Below are positions 32,801 to 45,130 of a DNA stretch of 64,000 nucleotides, in pieces. The first letter of the stretch is position 1. Each line of letters opens with the position of its first letter. The translations under genes and the position numbers were made by a program. The notes beneath the pieces were generated by a model. The model had not been told where the DNA came from. It made no database searches and saw only the letters and a list, made by a program, of their open reading frames with translations. Source of the stretch: Sabethes cyaneus (lineage: Eukaryota > Arthropoda > Insecta > Diptera > Culicidae); the NCBI RefSeq assembly GCF_943734655.1, contig NC_071353.1, positions 148,844,043 through 148,908,042 of the forward strand, written 5' to 3'.

Positions 32801-35325
32801 TTTTGTATGGAAAACCACAACGCTTATTCGCAGCAGCATTCTCAGATCTCAAAAAAATGTTCGAGTCAAAGAAAGGAATCATATTGAAACGTAAGCCCCA
32901 CATTGGGGCTTTCCAGTAATCACAACTGATGATTTCCAACAAAAACGATAATAGGTAGCTTGAGATATGATAATTATTCTGATTTTGCACACTTGAATCC
33001 AAACAACGTAGGCGCTGATTTAAAAAGACAAAAGAAATGAACAACCTCTTTTTACTCACCGCTTTTAGGTGAGAAACAAATCGCTTGGTCACTCACATCC
33101 ATCTGAGGAGGCCTTGATAGCGCGCACGGTAAAGTCGTGTGTTTCGCTTTACATGGTTGGGCTCTCACCACCCGCTTTTCCCACCCACTCGCAGCGACGG
33201 CGGGTGGTTTAAAGCTCTCATCTTAGCTCTCAAACACCGAAACTTTAAAGTTTTCTCTCGTTCTCTTTGTCACACACACCGACGGCGACAACGACAGTAC
33301 GCGGCGAGTACACAATTTTACTACCGGGTCTAAAAACGCTAAAAACATGATTCATTTTTTCCAGCAGTGAGTCTACTCCTCGCATATCGGAACGCGGTTT
33401 GTTCTCGTTATTACTTCCATTACTTCTTTCCATATGTACCTATATTTGCGATGTTTTTGCTGCCATTCCGGCCGCCACCAACACGCGCACTCACACCGAC
33501 AACATTCTCAAAGCAGCTCGCATCAGCAGCTTATATTTTATCGTTTTTTTACGAGCATATTTTTTGTGCAGTGCTCGAGCGTCTATGCTTAAATATTAAA
33601 TACTACAATATTGGAGGCTCTCCGGTTGCAAATGCACTTCGTGTTTGTTGCCTGCTGCTGCTGCCGCTGCAACCTGCAAACGGCATAGTTATTATTAAGT
33701 ATTTGCATTCAAATACGAGGTCTGGCTGACTGGCTGGTTGGATGGCTGGCGGAGTGCTGCAGTGCAGCAGCGTGCACTTTTGATACCGGCCAATTATAGC
33801 ACGATGTATGTGAGCCGAGGCCACCTGTACCTGTCTGTAGTACCCGTACCGGTACCACAGTGTACCAGTGCCAGTACCCGTCCAGCCCCAGCCCCACAGC
33901 CGCGAGTGGTATTGAAATCTGAGGAATTTCGAATGCTGGTTAGATTTTTTTCTCCCGACCGACACTCGTCGTGATGATCTAACCTAACTCGAACGAACGA
34001 ACGAACGAACGGTGGTTCCAGTTCGTGTTTCGAATAAACTGTGTATAATTGAAGTCTCTGACTGGCTGGCTGGCTGACTGACGTAGAGTTTGAACTTGCA
34101 GTCAAGGAAATGTGTATAAAAAAATCACTCAGTTTTATGCGCAATAAAGAGAACAACATTCCAATTAATGGCATGGTTAGGAATCAGGTTTCGAGTAATA
34201 TTCTGAATTAAAGCAATTTAAGACAGTTTAATATTTGACTGAAGTTATGCTTTGCTGGTTAAAAATTGCAAAAAAAAACACCATAAATTAATTCAAATTC
34301 GAAAGGAAAAAAACGAACTCAAACAGCAGCGCAGCTGCGTCACGTTTTGTTAAGGTTGCGCCAAAAAAAAGGATTAAATTTTCATTGCAATGTCTCTGAG
34401 AAAATCCTTTCGACACAAGTCGAAAAGGAACGGAAACAGAAAACGAACCCCTTGCTTTAGAACTTGGAACGAAACAAGCGACAATACAGTAGTGCAACAG
34501 TATCACCATCAGTGATCACAGTATGCCGTTTTTCGTTTACCTTTTATTTTGTTCTGTTTCGCACACACAAACACACCCTATTTGACAGCATTTTACACAA
34601 AAGCAAACGGGACGTGAAAAATCTTTTAACCGGATATTTTATCCTTTTCGAAAAAGCAAGGCAGAAAAAAACAATGATTCGGCGAAAGACGACCGAAAGC
34701 GGATCTTTAATCGAGGAAGCACACGCAGCGGTCGGCCAGATCAGCCAGACCAACAGCAGCAAAGTATCGAAGTAGTGTTTAGATTTAATTTATGGCATCT
34801 ATTAGAAGATCATAGGGATCGAACAAATCTGTGGGTTCGATTCATCCGTCGCAGGACGACGCACTAGGTCAGATCTAAATTGCATTTTTCGACACCGAAC
34901 AAAGTTCGGCAAGCGGGAAAGGAATGGATCTCACCATAGTTTACCCAAAGCTACCAAAATTAGATGTTGTAAACCGATAGATAGTCTAGGAACGATTGTG
35001 GATCCAACTTCCACGCTGCTGTGCGGCATTGATAGCCAAGTGTTGTCATACCGGGTTAATCATACCGGGTCCGGCATTCGAAGCGTAACCAACTTTAGAC
35101 CGTTGTCGCAGCTGTCACCTTGCTAAATGACAGTTCCGAATATTGTTTACAAGCGTTCAAAAGCTCAGAATGAAAGTTAGGATAGGAAAGGGCAAGATGA
35201 TCACCATTCCAAAACTCGTTATACAGTAAAGATTTGTATAACGCGGTGGGTGGTGCTGTACGCCCATCGCGATAACTCAGCTGTCCATTAACCAATAAAG
35301 TTGATTTTTGGTAGTTGACAAAATT
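32801..35325. other. Non-coding island, no gene recognised
   Basis: Contains (GAAC)n near 33990, repeated CTGGCTGACTGG words near 33720 and 34060, and 'gtacctg/gtaccgg' words at 33830-33880. A donor-like GCGGTGAGTAAAA is on the minus strand near 33055. No protein-like exon was found. At 35095-35320 a minus-strand frame (LSYRDGRTAPPTALYKSLLY) looks protein-like but I cannot assign it to a family. Confidence 0.35.
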
Positions 35326-35420
35326 ATCCAGCTTTCCACCAGCGACAATGGCGGCTGATGAGTACAACTGTCTGTAGGGCACAGTTCGGTTTTGACATTT
35401 AATGCAGGAGCGGTTACTGC

Positions 35421-36526
35421 GGTTAACGGGTGGCAACTAAAATTTTGGAATTTTTTTCTCAAGCAGTCAAAAAAAAAAACAAAGATACATTAAGATGATC
35501 TGATTTACCGAAATTAAAGATACATTATCCATTGTTGAAAAAAAAACTAGTGTACATTTGAAAACGGTCCGTAATCGGCTGTTCGGAGATGCTTTCGTTT
35601 GACGTCGAAACAGGAGCGTTGTACGGCCGTCATGTCAACTTTGCGAATGCATCTCTTGATTCTACCAATCAACTGTTTGCAATTCGTGGCTCTCCAGTTA
35701 TTTTTGTACGTCAAGCAACTCAAAATCCCAAAGAAATCTTCGATTGGGCGCACTGAGACAGATTTTTCGGGTCGTGGTTTTTGGATACAAATGGGATCGA
35801 ATGGGTATTCAGGAACGATTGTGTTTTTTTGGCGTAATACGATGATGCTCTATCCGGCCAAAACACGTATTGTTCATCTGCATGATGTTTTTGTAGAAAC
35901 GGGATCAACATTTTCTTTAAACATTCGTCTGGTGCATCTTAATCGAAAGCCAAACCAGAGGGCTTGTTGCTCATTTAAGAAACGAGAAAGAGAACGATGT
36001 CCTTCTGCATCCATAATTTTGGCTGGTCTTCCACTATCTTGCTTGCGAATAGTTGTTGGGCATATTAGGATACGGTAAACAGTCGAAGCCGCAACATATT
36101 TGCTTTTTGAATGTTGTACCGTATTCTTTTTGCCGAGATTTCTGTTGCAGTTCGTAGAAGTGTACAATGCGCTCCCGAAATGCTTCTTGTTTCGACACCA
36201 TTTTTAGCAAAACAGGGCAAGCATAAACAAAACAAAAAATCCGGAGTGATTCGCGATTAGGGCGCAACTAGCAAAATGTAAACAATGAGGAATACCACTA
36301 TGATAGTTTGCAAGTACATTTTCAAGTCGAGATTAAAATGAAAGTAACAAAAATCGGGTTTAAAGACATAAATTGGTGTAGAATAAAGCAATCGTATAGT
36401 TTCCCAACTATACTGCCTTAAATCTGTGTATTCATGCTGATAATCTAAGTTTTCTAGTTGAACCCCTTGAAACGAGCCTCAAAGCATTTTGACAATGAGA
36501 TTCGCCCAGCCCTGTTCGCCTTGTTT

Positions 36527-36579
<53 letters not shown>

Positions 36580-36682
36580 AACACATACATACTCTCATTT
36601 GATCTCTGACTTCTCTCGTTTGTTGTTATGTGCATAAGGGCCGCAAAAAAATCCAAAATTTTAGTTGCCACCCGTTGCTATG
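35421..36682 (-). mobile_element. Tc1/mariner (ITmD37E-like) element with decayed transposase
   Basis: Inverted termini: 'aacgggtggcaactaaaatt' near 35425 and its reverse complement near 36670. The minus strand encodes a transposase in pieces: MVSKQEAFRERIVHFYE (from 36203), GRPAKIMDAEGHRSLSRF, YVFWPDRASSYYAKKTQSFL with the second Asp (about 35860), HSIPFVSK, and RPIEDFFGILS with the terminal Glu (about 35745). The block with the first catalytic Asp is missing, so it cannot be active. It is 1.26 kb, close to the usual 1.3 kb. A (GA)n stretch (36528-36577) lies between the right terminus and the coding part. It is nested in the foldback MITE above. Confidence 0.8.
36528..36577. repeat. (GA)n microsatellite
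   Basis: Twenty-five uninterrupted GA units inside the 5' part of the mariner-type element; on the minus strand it forms (TC)n. Confidence 0.95.
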
Positions 36683-37059
36683 GTATGGAAGCAGCTACGG
36701 TTGTTTGCAGGTTGAATGGAAAAATGTAAACATTGTTTAGTTTTCGCAAACCAGCCAAAGAGGAATTTGCAAGTTTACTATTGACTGGAAATTTTATAAT
36801 TACAACTTATTTGATCACCACCCATATTTCTAAACTTTTATAAATATAGAAGCTGTATGGCTACATTTAACCCACGAGGTAAATCACTTCCTGCATAAAT
36901 ATTCAATATGTGATAGATATATTTTCTATTTTAAATGTGTCCACCTCATCATAACAACCCTTGCCTATCTTGCCTTGCCAACCTGAGATGGTTCGAAAAG
37001 TGGAGAAGCGTCTTGAGCGAAATCCACGATCAAGTTAGGCTTGAGAGCGCAAATAAGTT

Positions 37060-37400
37060 GCTTCGCCCGACCGACAGCGATCAATTTGCGAGGTCCGAGA
37101 ATTTGAGCTACCGGTTAGTCACTAGGCAGAAAACAGCACCCGCCACAAATAGTAATGTTTCGGACCACTCTGTAACCGCAAATGGGTGCTCTTCTATCGT
37201 TTTCTTTGAGCCTGGCGTCAAAGCAAATGCGACATATTATCGGGAGTCTTCCGGAGGCAGCCATGGCCGGATAAACATTTCGGTCGAAAACCATAGACGT
37301 TTCAACAAGACTCGGCACCGTCTCACGAAGCGCGAGTGAACCAAGAATGTCTGAAAAACAACGTTCCGAACTTCATTTTGACCACAGCATAGTTTTCGAA
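37060..37400 (+). pseudogene. Tc1/mariner transposase fragment (lineage distinct from the copy at 35.4 kb)
   Basis: The frame reads RSENLSYRLVTRQKTAPATN...SVTANGCSSIVFFEPGVKANATYY. The 'V.A.G...IVF.EPGVK.NA.YY' block is characteristic of the region between the first two catalytic aspartates in Tc1/mariner transposases. Neither catalytic residue is preserved here. Family-level call only. Confidence 0.45.
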
Positions 37401-37654
37401 TTTACCATTTGCAAATCCAATGAACCATTTTGACGAGCAAGGTCCGAGTAAAAAAATACGCCAACCACGAGATGCGAAGGAACAACCATTGTCCGTGAGT
37501 GGGTCAAAATATGGGCAAGTCATACTCGGGCAGCTTGTGGATTGTTTTTGTGGCCATCTCAAGACCGTCATAGTCAAGACAAAACGTGATACTGTCGGGC
37601 CAAAGTGAAAAAGAGTAAAATCTAGGGCTTAAACGACTTTGAAAGGCCTGACCC

Positions 37655-37750
37655 TTTTTTATCGACAGACTTCGCAGCCGGCTGTTAGAGTACAGGACAA
37701 TTGCAGGACTAGCGCAACGTTTTTTTGACTCTTTCTAGCGGTAGTGCAGT
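37655..37750 (-). mobile_element. Truncated SINE copy
   Basis: Shares 'cgacagacttcgcagccggc' and 'tgttagagtacaggacaatt' with the body of the SINE at 2079-2266. The Pol III promoter part is missing. Confidence 0.5.
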
Positions 37751-37887
37751 TTTGATTGTTTTCGCACATTCCTTTGAAATAATAAAAGTCACATCTCAAA
37801 CCCAATCACTTTCTGTCTATTCATTACACATCGTGTGCCGGACCCAGAATTTAGATTTTTTTTTTCGCGAATTTCAAACACAATTTT

Positions 37888-38711
37888 CTTAACGACAAGG
37901 TCGTCAGAGTCCATTTATGGCAGTCAACATGGCACCGAATATCACTCTCCCTTCCGTTCTTCAGTGTACTAACATGCTCCCATAGGCTCGAGAAACCATC
38001 ACAAAAATAGAAAATTAGTTCAACTAACCTGCTAGCCGTAGTAAGATCTTGCAACTCGAAGCACGAAACATTGCATTCTATAAGTTCTATTACTTTTCGG
38101 TCATTAATTACACTAAATACTGAGATTTTTAGTGACCAATTAATATTCATCACTATATTTTCACTTTTTTGCCGTCGGTTTTTCATTAATTTTTTTCAGC
38201 CGTTTCAGTCGTCAAATCACTCGCGAAACTTAACTTGAGGCACAAAAACCTTTTACCACCCGAACAGTTATTTAGAGAGATATTATAATCATTTTGCCCA
38301 AATTGTTCACTTGAATTGATAAGAAAAACTTCACTTCGTTTCGATTGCAATTCCGAATCCGCAAACGTCGTTGTTGTACGTTACCAAGGAAACGGACGTC
38401 GATATGGAGTGATGCCAACGTAAACATTTGAGCATGAAATTTACCAATTATTTTCGCTATTAAATTAAAGGTCGTATAATAAAGTGCCGATAATATACTT
38501 ATAAAATTCACCGTAAACAACATTTTATGTGATAGAATTACTATCGGATCTAGTTCAACAACAAAAATAGATACGCGATTCTACGTTTCATAATTGTTCA
38601 TAACAGATTATTACATACTACTAGCAACTCTATTCTCAACAAAACAATAGTGGCAACAAGCACTGAAATCGGTAAAAAAGCAACTGGACTCTCACGACCT
38701 TCACCTTAACG
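37888..38711 (-). mobile_element. Family X terminal-inverted-repeat element, copy A
   Basis: The ends are inverted copies: CTTAACGACAAGGTCGTCAG at 37888 and, inverted, CGTTAAGGTGAAGGTCGTGA at 38711. The 824 bp body is shared with copy B (52888-53455) and copy C (61747-63535). A 111-codon minus frame (MKNRRQKSENIVMNINW...) is open here, but the other copies carry stops in it, so it is doubtful as a gene. Probably a non-autonomous DNA transposon. Confidence 0.7.
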
Positions 38712-38819
38712 TTCTTCTTTACAAAAAAATGCACTTTCACATCCTTTTACAGCATCAAGCTAAACAATCTCCACGCCAATAACGCCAGGTTTGTGCATAA
38801 TGATTAACTCAGCTCTACA

Positions 38820-39250
38820 ATGAGTTAGGCACCGTCGAAATTCCACGTTGTTTCTTCGTCCGGGGCTAGCGACGAAACACTTTCTTGTCTCCAAATGCAT
38901 GTATTCGTGGACGCCGGTGAATCGAAAGTCGAGTGCTAAGAACTATCTTCAGTGACGTACAGGAGAACGGAGTATAGAGACGGAGGACAAACCACGAACT
39001 GGCACAGCTCTATGGCTAACCCAGTAACTAAAAGGTGGCTAAGGCTGGACAGATACCATGTTGCAAGAATGCCGGACAACTACCCTGCAAACATGGTGTT
39101 TGCCTCAAATCCGGTAGCAACAAGATGAGAGTAGCGAGCAAAATGGTTAGATCAGGTGGAGCGAGATGTGGCGGAGAGTACTCGGTGTCCGAGGCATTGT
39201 AAAGCGGTAGCCCACAACCGGGTTAATTAGAGAAATACTGCGGTCTTTGA
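38820..39250 (+). pseudogene. RTE-type LINE C-terminal fragment (second lineage)
   Basis: Frames read TIFSDVQENGVYRDGG...NWHS, then RWLRLDRYHVARMPDNYPANMVFASNP, then RAKWLDQVERDVAESTRCP. This is the counterpart of the GGVQTESGEWR...GHVVRMPDDS...ARWLDQVESDL block in the intact RTE. It is closest to the fragment at 60860-61190. Confidence 0.7.
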
Positions 39251-39739
39251 AGCTGTTTCAGGGACAGAAGATATGGTATCCTCTCACGCAGGAGGAATTA
39301 TTCAAAGCCGAGAATTGGATTTAGCACCAAACACAACTTGAAGCATACGGCGACGAATACACAGCACTCTGTACCTAGCAGGGATCGGAAACAAGGCAAC
39401 TATCCAAAACGCCCGTATTTATACTACACGGCGCGGCATTCTGGTCATCTCGAGCAACTTCGGGAAGGTTCGATGAAATGTATTGCTGGCATTGGAAAGA
39501 AGTACCTAGAATGTTCGATATACGTTGCTACCCAAGCAGCACGCTTTTGGCCATTCTACTTGTAGCAACTCAATTATGACTGAAATTAGTCATAATTCGG
39601 TTACCACAACTGGTTTGCAACAACTGTGCTAGTAGGGTAGCAGATGTAGGCAGCTTGGAGATGCTTCTCGAATCTTCGAAAGCACGTATTTCATACGATT
39701 GGCGGATTTTAGCGTATTTTTCGCTATTGTGAACACGCA

Positions 39740-40090
39740 TTGGAGGCATCAATCAACCGACCATGGTCAGGGCAGGATTAGTCCTAAGAAATAGCTGGAT
39801 AATCGCTCAGAGTTGGGTAGACAGTTTCTGGCAAAGGTGGATCGTCGAATATCTTCTCACATTGACTTGACCTACGAAGTGGTTCCAACCGGTGAAAGCT
39901 CTGGAACCTGGAGATGTCATAGTAGTGGTTGAACAGAAGAGTCGAAATGGCGGATGCGTGGTAGGCTTCTTGAGGAGATCGAAGGTCAAGTTCACAGAGC
40001 AGTCATTCAGACGCCGGGAGGTTTGATTACCAGACGTGCTGTTAAGATAGCGCTGTTGGACGTTCTAGAAGCTTCAGGAAATGGTTTAAA
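39740..40090 (+). pseudogene. BEL/Pao integrase C-terminal (DUF5641-like) fragment
   Basis: In shifting frames: WFQPVKALEPGDVIVVVEQK, SRNG, then MRGRLLEEIEGQVHRAVIQT and RRAVKIALLDVLE. The 'GDVV.VVDE...W..GRV.EV..G.DG.VR...V.T..G...RPA.KL..LD' pattern is the C-terminal domain of BEL/Pao integrases. No LTR was identified. Confidence 0.6.
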
Positions 40091-40239
40091 TAAGATGTCG
40101 GGATTCCCGGAACCCCAGGGGCAAACAGTGACAATCAGTACGTGTGCTCCTTGTGATCCTCCCAGTTCAGTGACAGTGACAAGTGACAATTATATCCATG
40201 TTAGCGTCATGCTACGACCGAGCTTCAAAGCTCAATTTT

Positions 40240-40920
40240 AACTTTAATTCCATGTCCTTTAATTTAGGCCTTTGATTTTCAAGTACGACTTGAAGTTTAA
40301 ATTCAAGTGCGTTTTGAATTCCAATCATAATTTCAATTTCAGTTCCGATTGTATGTCCCATTTCAAGTCCAATTTCAAGTCTAATTTAGTTCCAATTTCA
40401 CCTCCAATTTTAGGGCAAATTTCAAGTGCAATTTAATGTCCGATTTTAAGGTCATATTCAAGTCTAGTATCAAGGGCAATCCTATTGAAGTCGAGTGTCG
40501 CATCTTAAAGTCGATTTCTAGCTCAATTTCAACTCCAATTTAGGTCCGATTTCATGCCCAATTTAAGTCCAATTCGAAGTCTAATTTAGTTTAATTTCAC
40601 CTCCGATTTCAGGTCCAATACCAAGTCTGGCCTTAACATAAACGATGTTAAGGTCATATCTAGTTTCAAGAGGTTAATTTTAATGTCACATTTTAACGCC
40701 AATTTTCAGCATAATTTAGTTTCAATTTTACCACCGATCTCTAGTCCTATTTCAAATGTGATGAGGTTTAATTCTAAGTGAAATTTAATGTCCCTTTTTC
40801 AGCTTCTATTCCGAGTGTTCCAATTTCAACGCCGATTTGAAGCCTAATTTGAAGTGCAATTTCAAGCCCAGCTTTAAATACAATTTGAAGTGCAATTGAG
40901 TGCAAGTGCAAAACCGTAAA
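40240..40920. repeat. Degenerate minisatellite of 'caatttcaagtc' words
   Basis: About 680 bp of imperfect units close to 'caagtccaatttcaagtcc', with an approximate 12-13 base spacing. It is related in vocabulary to 7240-9485. Non-coding. Confidence 0.75.
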
Positions 40921-41039
40921 AAAGATCCACCATCCTACGATTATTTGGTAATTCTCTGTCCAAAAGCATACTTTTGAAAGGTCAGTATCTCACTTTCTGT
41001 TTAGGTCTAGACATTGGGCAATGTATATTTTGATTAATA

Positions 41040-41535
41040 AGGGATTAACAAGAGAGAAAGACAGAGAACGAATGAGAACGAGATCGAGATATCGACATCG
41101 GACAGATCGAAAAATAGAGAGGAGAAAGAAAGATGGAGGAAAGAGAGAGAGGAAGTGTATAAAGAGAAAAGGACACAGATAGAGAGACAGAGAAGAAAGA
41201 AAGACACAGATACAGACAGTGAGAGAAAGAGAGAGAAAGACACTGAGAGAGAGCGACAAAATTGGAGAGAAAAAAAAATGTGCGTGTGTGTGAGAGAGAT
41301 AGAGAGAGAGGAGAGAGATAGAGAGAGATGAGAGAAAGAGAGAGAGGCGGAGAGATAAAGATGGTAAGACAAAGAGATAGGGGAAAGACGGAGATAGAGT
41401 AAGACAAACAGACAGATGATCAGATAGAGAGGAGACAGAGAAAGAAGGCAGTGTGTGTGTGTGTGTGTGTGTGTGTGAGTGTGTGTGTGAGTGAGTGTGT
41501 GTGTGTGTGTGTATGAGTGAGAGAGAGAATACGAT
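41040..41535. repeat. Purine-rich GA tract followed by (GT)n
   Basis: 41040-41440 is a degenerate GAGA tract on the plus strand; 41450-41520 is (GT)n with GAGT interruptions. The long minus-strand frame through it (Ser/Leu/Phe/Thr-His runs) is compositional. Confidence 0.85.
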
Positions 41536-41684
41536 GAATAAGGTAGAAAAGAGTCTAAAGTAATACGCTTGTAGCCACCGAGAAGCAGTAACAGTAAAAA
41601 ATAAAATAAAGCGGTGATAATTCAAATTCAGTGCGCAAACATGATAACAAATGAAAACGTGACAATTCATGAAATGGCAAATCT

Positions 41685-42564
41685 TCTATACCTATAAAAA
41701 TGGATTTCTTTCTGTCTGCCCGTATGTTCCTTATAGAATCGAAAATTACTGAACCGATCGGCGTGAAAATTTGCATATAAGGGGTTTTTGGGGCCGGGGA
41801 AGGTTCTTATGATGGTTAGAGACCCCTCCCCTCACTAAGAGGGGGGGTGGGGGCTCCCATACAAATAAAACATAAATTTCTGCATAACTCAAGAACTAAT
41901 CAAGCAAATGGAACCAAATTTGGGAGGATTTTTTATGATGGTTTGAGACCCCTCACTCCTGTGGTAGGAGAATAAGGACTCTCATACAAACAAAACAGAA
42001 ATTTTTGCGTAACTCAAAAACTAATCGAACTCGAGAAATTTTAGACTCTTCCATGAAACATAACAGACAATAACAAGACCACCAAAAACTATCTGCAGCC
42101 CCCCGCAAAAATCACCTTTGTCTAGGTTTATTTGTTTTCCTAGGTCTACTGACCTCTATTACTCTCCTTCAGTTGGGACCGAACGAGCGACAACGAGTAA
42201 GGAGAGGATCACCCCGAGGATCGAAACGGTACTTTCCACGAAAAGGTTTTCCGTGAAATGGTACATTCCGCGTAAGGGTTTTCGCGAAATGGTATGCGGC
42301 GAAATGTTATACAATCACGGCAAATATTTAAGTTATCCGCTTTATTTTATCTGGCTAAGTAACGGGGGGATTGTTTTCTACTTTACTGTAAGGAAAAATT
42401 GAAAATTAAACTACCCATGCTTTCATAGTGCCGTAACTGCCAAAATGAGTTATCTAAGGTTGAGCTCCTCAAAAATTTGCTAAACTCGAGATTGTGACAG
42501 ATTCACGATTTATGTCCAACACATTTTAATTTGTGGCAATACGAAGTTTGTCGGGTCAGCTAGT
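41685..42564 (+). mobile_element. Helitron-like non-autonomous element
   Basis: The 5' end is TCTATACCTATAAAAATGG and is followed by TTCTGTCTGCCCG; the 3' end is GTTTGTCGGGTCAGCTAGT at 42546-42564. A 5' TC and a 3' CTAG followed by T fit the Helitron rule (TC...CTRR). The internal phrase 'aactaatcaagcaaatggaa' recurs in fragments at 21300-21640 and 25490-25745. No Rep/helicase gene is present. Confidence 0.65.
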
Positions 42565-44250
42565 AGTTAATAAATTTTCAGCAGTCTCTGTTGGTTTGCA
42601 GCATATGCGCATTAAATTGTATCATGCATATTGATATGATAGGTGGATAAAATCAATGCGCCATCAAAACTATACAATTTTCAAAAACTGATCATTTTAG
42701 CAAAATAAATATATTCAATTGACCAATCTCAATTTCAAATTCACTCTAGGTGCTTCCTGTGACATAAAAACGTACTGATATTTATTTTTCTTTCTGCAGC
42801 TCACTTTCTCCGCTTTGATAATTTTTTATTAGAGGGTTAAAAAACTACTAGAATATGGTCCCGCATAAAAAATGCTTTCGATGTTGAACTTTAACATTCT
42901 TCCAAATAGTAGCGATAAATCTGTTTGATTAAGGTGTTACGGTGTTAAAGAATAAAAATCTTAAAGTAAGCAAGACCCTTTTAATTTTAGTGCGCCGAAG
43001 TCGAACAACTCTTCTACTCTTTTTCTTATACATTCTGTTCAAAAAAACCTGAATTAATCCACCTAGCGGCGTGACCTAGCCTTTCTACTGCCACAATAAT
43101 CATTATTTAATTTCTCAGGAACATCTATAATTAACTTGACTATATTTTTAAATATCCGTTCCGTATTCCTCAAAATCCTTATTTGCCAGTAAAATTCACA
43201 ACGTATTGCGTAGAATAATTATATTTTCTTTCCTTGGGTGCGTAAATACTTGTAAACGTCATTTATGTTATTTGATGAACACCTTATTTAGTTTTATAAT
43301 CGGTCGGCCTTAACTTTTGGGTTTCAGAGCCACATACGAAACTTGTTTTGAACTGACAATATGAAATATGCATTCATAGCATATTTTTGATATATTTTTT
43401 TAGTGGTTTTAGCCCAAAGGGTAGATTTTTTTTGATATTTTGATATTAATACCATGCGTTCAAAAGTTAGCATCTTTGAAAAACAAGAGTTCAGAAAAAT
43501 TATTATTATACTTCGTTTTTGAAGAAAAAGGATATCTACAACAAAATGATTAATCTCAAAATTTTACTATTAGTTTGCTTGGCTTCAATTTTGCAATATA
43601 TCTGAATTAGAAAAAATAACTGAATAGAGCATTAGATATGAAAAAGAGAAATTGAACTTTTTCTTAGCTGGCGCTCCTTCAGATAATTATTTTTGCATGA
43701 AAATCAAAACTTGAGCTTCTTTTGAATGTACTTTCATGAAAAGATAGTCATTAGCTTGATCGCATCGTTTTTACAATGTTAGAGTGTTAGGAAAACAAGA
43801 TGAGGTCGAAAAATAGTGCAAAAACTGCGCCATAAACATGCTTGAGAATGAGAAATATGATCGATATGATTTCCAGTGCTGGTCATTTTTGATTTATTTA
43901 TTAAAACATGATACATGACATAAGACATCTGTCCTTTAAAATGTCACTAACGAAAACAAATCGTACAAAGTTACTACCGTGCAACGTTTACTTCCTATTT
44001 TTCATATAACATTTCTAAGCTCTAGTATCTATGGAGCATATATTGATGCGCAAAATTTGTATGAAATTTGTATAAATTTATTTGGAAAAATCAACTCACT
44101 AGTATTTTGATCCTATACAACACTATACTTATATACTTAAATTAACTGCTTTTCTCCGCTTTTTGCTTTGCGTGCAATTGTGAGTAACAGCAAGTGAAGA
44201 AAATGACAATTGAAATCTAAAATCAAAGAAAAGAAAAAACTTTGCAATTG
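42565..44250. other. AT-rich region, nothing recognised
   Basis: No ORF of interest, no strong inverted repeats, and no match to the other families by eye. Probably old, eroded repeat or intergenic sequence. Confidence 0.4.
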
Positions 44251-44257
44251 AATCCCG

Positions 44258-44367
44258 CTATTTAATATTTATTTGCGACAGATACGTAGTTCACCTACAA
44301 CATGCAGGCTTCATCAGTGTCTTTTTTCAAAGCGTATACGTATCTGTCGCGAATAAATATTAAATAG
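44258..44367 (-). ncRNA. Hammerhead-ribozyme-like fold with 31 bp closing stem
   Basis: On the minus strand, arm 44367-44337 ends GCGACAGATACGTA. Then come UA (candidate cleavage site), a stem-loop I (CTTT-GAAA-AAAG), the core CTGATGA (44311-44317), stem II (CCTGC/GTAGG), GAA, and the return arm TACGTATCTGTCGC (44288-44258). The closing stem III arms are 31 bp with one mismatch. The base after GAA (position 15.1) is C instead of A, which should weaken or abolish cleavage. This matches the organisation of hammerheads in Penelope-like terminal repeats. No Penelope coding sequence is adjacent, so it may be a solo terminal repeat. Confidence 0.65.
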
Positions 44368-44502
44368 TGGAATTTAGTCGGTAAAAGATTTTTTCTTTTC
44401 TTTTATTTCAGAGTTCGTATTCCACTAAGAGGCTTCAAAAACTTCTGACTTTTGACATGTTTCTCACTTTCCTTGAATTTCATTGCAAATTGTCATCACA
44501 TA

Positions 44503-44547
44503 CACATACATACATACATACATACATACATACATACATACATACAT
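44503..44547. repeat. (CATA)n microsatellite
   Basis: Eleven or so CATA units, with one CACA variant at the start. Confidence 0.95.
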
Positions 44548-44639
44548 CGCACACATTGAATACAATCAACATTTAATTGATATGTTTTGATTTCACACGT
44601 TTTAACGGTTTAATATACGGGGCTTAAATGTTAAAGTTT

Positions 44640-45087
44640 GAATAACTTTTGAATGAACCGTCCGATTTTAAATAACTTGGTTTCGTTTGATAGATCTCAG
44701 CAGTAATTTTCAAATAATAATAAAATGTGTGTTGTTTTTCATTGAATTAATTCTTAAATGTTACAAAAATATGTTTTAAATACTATTTTTTCACATTTCT
44801 TTATGTAACTTTCAAACTACAAGTCCAATCATCATGAAATTTGGAAGTTAAGGGTTTGTAAGGCTCCTCTTTCATATGCAATCAATTTTGTTCAAATCGG
44901 TTAAGGGATCTATGAGATAATGAAGTTCCATATTTTTCGTATTTTTATACATAACTTTTGAACTAAAAGTCCGATCAAAATGAAATTCAATAGCGACCAA
45001 TGGGACACCTAGACCTTTCATTTGACACTAAGAACATTAAAATCGGTCCAGCCATCTCCGAGAAAAGTGAGTGAGATTAAAAGCGTT

Positions 45088-45130
<43 letters not shown>

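Larger units (their letters stand above)
35326..36790. mobile_element. Foldback MITE copy interrupted by a mariner-type element
   Basis: 35326-35420 and 36683-36790 are the two parts of a sequence that is continuous at 53466-53640 ('atccagctttccac', 'gcagttcggtttt', then 'tggaag...ctacg...tgttt', 'aaaaatgtaaa'). The break falls at the 'ggttacTAtgga' position of the uninterrupted copy, a TA target as expected for Tc1/mariner. Confidence 0.7.

Noticed and set aside
40990..41670. 226-codon minus-strand frame rich in Ser, Leu and His-Thr repeats
   Set aside because: It is the complement of GA and GT repeats.
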